Positions 44,028-52,500 of a DNA stretch of 52,500 bases are shown here, piece after piece. The stretch comes from Chrysomallon squamiferum (lineage: Eukaryota > Mollusca > Gastropoda > Neomphalida > Peltospiridae), in the NCBI GenBank assembly GCA_012295275.1, contig CM022678.1:11428282-11480781 (forward strand), given 5' to 3'. The notes under the pieces are model-generated. The model worked only from the letters and a program-made list of their open reading frames with translations, was not told where the DNA came from and made no database searches. Made by a program: the position numbers and the translations under genes. Every line of letters starts with the position of its first letter. Within the stretch, counting starts at the first letter, position 1.

Positions 44028-44588
44028 TGCATAGATGGATAACACAGACATACACACTGTCACACATACGTACACAGAAGAAACATATGAACATTTCTCT
44101 GTAACATACATCTATCAACATCTTATCTATCTACACAAACAAGCACACACACACACACACACGTGCAACTTAATGCCAGACAACCAGACACGGACAGAAA
44201 AATCAAAAGGAAAAATAAAAATAAAAAAACCGGTCAAGGTAACACATCTGTCGACTCAAGTTTTATTTAATGTGTTTATAACACATCCTGCCTTAAGCCA
44301 TTAATAACTTAAATAACATTTGTAGTTTTTTTTTATTTATCAGTCACCTTCGTGCCAGGTCACGTGACCGCGTGAACTCACTAACTTGATTGATTCGACT
44401 GACCAAAGCGACCGGGAGAGCGAGAACAGACTGGCTGATAGGTGCACGTAAGCCAAATCCGAGATCGAGGCCGGGTCGAAAGGGTAATCACTAAAATTAC
44501 AGTCCACGCGGATGACCACTAGTTTTCAGGGTGAGAAGGTCAATGTACATATCTCGCTGCACATGCCCATGACTATATATATATATAT

Positions 44589-44647
<59 letters not shown>

Positions 44648-44962
44648 TATAAGAACACGCATATACATATACATATATAAACCACAATCAGATATTATTA
44701 TTAATAATAATAATAATAACAGAAGCATTTTTACCATCAAAATTCATATATATATCTGTTGGCGAAGTATCGGGTATATTTAATTTAAAATTCAACTGAC
44801 GTCGTACCGATGAAGAGTTTCTTATTCTGACTTGAATACTGCACTCGACCAAAACGTCCGAACTACTCTAAAGTGAAAAAAAACAAAAAAAAAAAAACAG
44901 ACAGTAACAAAAATTATTAAGTTAAAATATTGTTGCTTTAAGTCTTGTACTATTATTATTAC

Positions 44963-44999
<37 letters not shown>

Positions 45000-45600
45000 C
45001 ATGGTATCATCATCATCATCATCGACGTATTCTCATTTTTCTATTTTGAATCTAAATAGTTTTCCCAACATAATAAACAAGAAGCCATTTTACTCACGGC
45101 ATTGTTATCTTTATTTGCGTGAAATGAAACCAGACACTGGTCTGGAGCCTCGGTTGGATATACGAGGTATGCCGAACATGTGGACACGCTTAAATGATAA
45201 CCTTGAGTTTCGCCATAGCCTTTTATGTTGTTCGGCTCGTCCCGGTCACAGTCGGTAACCTTCGGTAGGATTCGTTTAGCCCGGTCATGGAAAACAGACG
45301 AGCGAAATGGAATCGTGGAACACCTGCCGTTTTTGTTGTTTCGAGAGAAAATAGTTCTGAAATTGTTAATGGTTTCTTTTTGTTTTTCTTTGAATTCCTT
45401 TCAAATTTTTGTTTTGTTTTCTCAAGTTTCTGTAATACCAGATATTAAAACAAAATATAAACGGACTATGAGAATATTCAAGAAAACTTTACGAAGAAAA
45501 AGAGTCAGGTTACAATTAGGAAAGGTTAAGCATATGAAGAAAACAGAGGGCATAAACGGACAAATTATTAACGCTAACTATGCACGGTTACAGGTTTAAT
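44028..45600. other. Complex island with embedded repeats
   Basis: Contains CACGTG in GGTCACGTGACC (near 44358), a TA/CA array (44573-44645), an ATT array (44950-44998) and a hairpin-forming CCAGACACTGGTCTGG near 45130. Local CpG content is higher than elsewhere (44340-44520, 45100-45330). An open frame at 45225-45599 shows no recognisable family. Could hold regulatory sequence or an unrecognised exon. Confidence 0.4.
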
Positions 45601-46340
45601 TTAAACATGAACAGATGCTTAAGCAACAACAGAACATTATAAATATAACTGATACTTGAATGACACATGCATTACCTGTCAGAGTACACATACTGTAAAC
45701 ATGGACTGACAGGTGTGTTTGAAAAAGAACGGACACATAAGTAGAAATAAGAATTGACACGTATGTAAGGAAAATCAAACATACGAGTAACGAAATGAAT
45801 ATGTATGTAAATATATGAAAGAGAATATTAACTGAGATTATTAATTGACAGACACTATGAAATTTACAATGTTCAAATTCACAGTTATTATTATTATTAT
45901 TTTTTTTTTTTTTCAAGTATTAATTTATAAGAAAATACTATACTGTATTCGGATGCAATATCAAAACTAACGAAATGTTAAAACAGTTCTGTACATTATA
46001 TCAAGTATAATAATAAGAAGATACAACAGAATCTGAGAAATGTTAAATATACACGGACACTTTATGCTTACTGAAATAAACTATGTTTAAGCGGACACAT
46101 ATTTACTTAAATAAATGATATACAAGCGAACGCACATCATGACTAACATTAAACATGTACTGACACATATTAACGAAAGAAAGTTATGTACAAATAAATA
46201 CGTACGGACATATTAATGAAATAAAACATAAGCAGACAGTATATTAATAAAAATACTCGAATACTAGTAAAGTGTATTAGTAACTGAACAACATTAAAAC
46301 TCACGAGTCGAAGTCCCGCACTGAAAATAATAATAAAAAA
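45601..46340. other. A+T-rich gap
   Basis: Diverged ACGGACA/GACACATA-type short words recur between 45650 and 46230 (for example gacacatatt, ggacacatat, ggacatatt). They suggest a very decayed repeat; nothing else was seen. Confidence 0.35.
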
Positions 46341-47110
46341 AAAAAATTCTCAAAGACATCTAAACTGAACTAAGTGCGTCTGCGAATGAATAGAAACCTC
46401 ACGTGCATTCCTATGCACAAGCAACAGGCTTGCTTTGCTGGCTTGCCCCCCACCACCACCAACACACCAGCCTTCTTGGTCTTCTACTTCTTCCTTCTGC
46501 CCCCAAAACAAAAATCTGCGCTGTCGTCTGCTCTCTCTCCCTCGCCACGAAGAGTGACCCCACGAGCGACAAGCCGACCGGAGAAGCGTAAGGTCATGAA
46601 CTTGTGCCTCCGAGTTGACCCGAGAGTCGAGTTCAAGAAACTGGAAGGATTTATTATCAGTTCTGCGTCCAGAACTGCCCCGTAAACAGCGCGCGCTGGC
46701 CGGACAACCGCTGACCCGTCCGCCCGCCTGCCCGCCCGTGCAGGCCAGGCCAGGCCAGGCCAGGCAGTCAGGTGACCAGAGGGAAATGTATCTATTTATA
46801 GCTCGGTGCGAAACGTCGACAAATGGCGGCGCGTTGCGGTCAGGGACGTACACTGACAGTCTGTTCCACTGCGAATGACCTCGAGAGAAGGTGTCCTGTC
46901 ATTTACTCATAACTGTCAGCCTGCTGCCAGAAAAACATTTTGCCATAATCGCTAAAGCGACCCAACCCCCCCTTCTTTCTCCCTCCTCTTCTCCCCCCAC
47001 AGAAAAATAATAAGCCCACTCAGGAGTTTCGTAACGCCTGTAAATTTCTCTCTGACGTGCCAGAATTACAGAGTAGCCACTTCACTGGCCAGATCGTTGC
47101 TAAGGAGTGA
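46341..47110. promoter_or_regulatory. CpG-rich island, possible promoter or 5' exon
   Basis: The most G+C-rich segment outside hb. It has a Pro/Gly-coding-like CCGCCCG tract near 46717-46740, a CCAGG pentamer run at 46742-46765 (four CCAGG units), and CTATTTATAG at 46792-46801, followed by CGAAACGTCGAC and ATGGCGGCGCG. The A/T decamer fits both MEF2 and TATA consensus. Open frames on both strands match no family I know. Confidence 0.35.
46792..46801. promoter_or_regulatory. CTATTTATAG, MEF2-type or TATA-type box
   Basis: Perfect YTAWWWWTAR match in a G+C-rich setting. Confidence 0.35.
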
Positions 47111-47288
47111 CACACACACAGTACCATAATTGATTTTCATCCAAAGGTATTTTGTTCCGTTCCAACTCATGCTCGATAGGTAATGATAGAAGCATTTCTG
47201 GTGAAAGCATAAAAAAAAAGTGGGCTGCTTGTATATCGTTGTAAAACAAAACTTAACACAAACAGAAATAATAGATTATACACTTGTT

Positions 47289-49000
<1,712 letters not shown>

Positions 49001-49005
49001 ATATA

Positions 49006-49025
49006 TACATACATACATACATACA

Positions 49026-49061
<36 letters not shown>

Positions 49062-49352
49062 TATATATATTAACTTGTATTATTAAACTGAGTGTACTGA
49101 ACACAAATTTAGAAATTATAGAATTAATAATTAAATAATGTTCTGTCATAATTCGTTTAATTAGTTATTTTATTAATTACTTAAAGTATTTAGTATTATT
49201 TATTACTATTATTATATTATTAATTAATTAATTAATTAAGTTAACTTTACAGGATGACTTAAACTGATGGAAAAATATCGACAATAATGACAACAAAAGC
49301 AAACACAACAACATCATCAACAATGATGAAATAGTTTATTATTAATATTAAT

Positions 49353-49432
<80 letters not shown>

Positions 49433-49600
49433 TTTTATATTTATTACTTTGGCCTGTTATTTCATACTGATATTAATCGTATAATAATAGTAACAACAAC
49501 AACAACAATAAGAAGAAGAAGAAGAAGAAGAAGAAGACGAAGACGAAGAAGAAGAAGAAGAAGAAGAAGAAGAAGAAGAAGAAGAAGAAGAAGATATTAA
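49006..49600. repeat. TACA/TA, TTTA and AAG arrays
   Basis: TACA then TA (49006-49070), TTTA (49356-49434) and AAG (49510-49594), separated by A+T-rich DNA. Confidence 0.9.
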
Positions 49601-49839
49601 GAAATAAAGATGACAGCAGAGGAAAACAGATGAAGAAGAAGAAAGAAAAGAGAAACATTTTTTCTTTTTCAAACATTTTCTTTTCTTTCAGTTTATTTTT
49701 CTCTTCACTTCTGCTACAAATATCGAAGCAGACGACGTGTGCGATCCAGTCAACCAGAACCGTTTTTTTTCTTCAGGAAAACCAGTTTAGCGACGACCTT
49801 CGTGACCTCTCACAATGAATACAAAGTAGTTAATATTCC

Positions 49840-49929
49840 CGAGCATTGTCTGCACCTCCGATAGCCTTTCTTTTCAAAACTCGAGCATTGTCTGCACCTC
49901 CGATAGCCTTTCTTTTCAAAACTCGAGCA
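49840..49929 (+). repeat. Perfect 42-bp tandem duplication
   Basis: Two identical copies of a unit that starts CGAGCATTGTCTGCACC and ends CTTTTCAAAACT (49840-49881 and 49882-49923), followed by the first 6 bp of a third copy. The unit is of complex composition, unlike the microsatellites around it. Confidence 0.95.
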
Positions 49930-52045
<2,116 letters not shown>

Positions 52046-52259
52046 CATTGATCATTTACTGAGTTGTAATAAGGTGTTGAAGTAATTCCTCGTCTAAGAT
52101 ATTTTTAACTCTCTAAACGTCTGTAAATATTCATTTAAAAATTGCACGAGTGAAGAAAACAAGAACAATAAAACAAACAATTTCAAAAATAAACAGCTCC
52201 TGCTCCGACACAAAAATAATCATAACTTCCAACAAATCCATAATTTGAAAAACGATATT

Positions 52260-52500
52260 TCTAACACCTGTTCCTTGGCGTTACGCTATGACGTAATACG
52301 TTAACTGTGTGACGCAAAACATTACTCTGTGACGTAACAATCAAGCCTTATGGCAGTTTCGGTACGAGGCTTAATGCTCGTTTTGGAAAAGGTCTTTTGT
52401 TTGAGGCGGGCAATGAGAAGATCGCCGCGGCGCAGAGAACAATAAGACACAAGTATTTTCGGATGATGTGTCGTCGTGAACGGCGCTGCTGATGTGACAG
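52260..52500. promoter_or_regulatory. CpG-rich block with CRE-like boxes at the window edge
   Basis: TGACGTAA occurs at about 52290 and 52331, with TGACGCAA between them at about 52311, a spacing of about 20 bp. CpG-rich sequence (atcgccgcggcgcag, gtcgtcgtgaacggcgc) follows to the edge. This looks like a promoter or 5' exon of a gene outside the window. Confidence 0.4.

Noticed and set aside
45225-45599. 124-codon plus-strand open frame with a basic C-terminus
   Set aside because: No recognisable domain, no supporting splice or promoter signals, and the length is possible by chance.
46350-46853. 167-codon minus-strand frame and overlapping plus-strand frames in the CpG-rich island
   Set aside because: Competing frames on both strands with biased composition and no family; G+C-rich DNA has few stop codons.

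Overview
The window is animal (metazoan) nuclear DNA. It is very A+T-rich and crowded with microsatellites, and its genes are split by introns with ordinary GT/AG junctions. Protein features and an 11-bp motif (TTATCTCCCTT) that recurs in both orientations suggest a lophotrochozoan, most likely a mollusc. I infer this; no species marker is present. Three conserved genes can be read by eye.

Layout: (1) 1-9791 is low-complexity 5' flank or intron of the first gene. It has one small island with CRE-like and HNF4-like sites (about 8400-8560). (2) 9792-15393 (+) is hunchback (hb), a C2H2 zinc-finger transcription factor. Three coding exons are visible, encoding at least 1328 residues and nine zinc fingers; the true 5' end is missing. 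(3) 15394 to about 22450 is probably a long hb 3' UTR ending at an AATAAA at 22429. It contains two small inverted-repeat elements, a cluster of ATTGG boxes and X-box-like palindromes. (4) 29211-22897 (-) is MRTO4, a ribosome-assembly factor of the P0 family. Eight exons encode 284 residues, and its 3' end converges on hb. (5) 29212-29804 is a compact head-to-head promoter shared by MRTO4 and the next gene. (6) 29805-35685 (+) is a 14-3-3 gene of the zeta/beta/theta group with five coding exons and 260 residues. (7) 35686 to about 39760 is its likely 3' UTR and flank. (8) 39760-52500 has no gene I can support. It holds long dinucleotide and trinucleotide arrays with four islands of complex, CpG-containing sequence (about 40780-41130, 44340-45600, 46340-47110, 48060-48320). 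It ends in a CpG-rich block with three CRE-like boxes at 52285-52337, possibly the promoter of a gene beyond the edge.

The three proteins do not form one pathway. hb is developmental, MRTO4 acts in nucleolar 60S assembly, and 14-3-3 is a general phospho-adaptor. The only evident functional link is the shared MRTO4/14-3-3 promoter, which has a MYC-type E-box, tandem ETS boxes, an RFX X-box and a YY1 site. I found no defence system, CRISPR array, autonomous transposon or clearly new multi-gene system. The most interesting signals are a minisatellite that seems to have grown from hb's own 5' splice site, a higher-order repeat in a 14-3-3 intron, the recurring TTATCTCCCTT motif, repeated X-box palindromes, and a TA-flanked inverted-repeat element that carries a tRNA-like pol III promoter.
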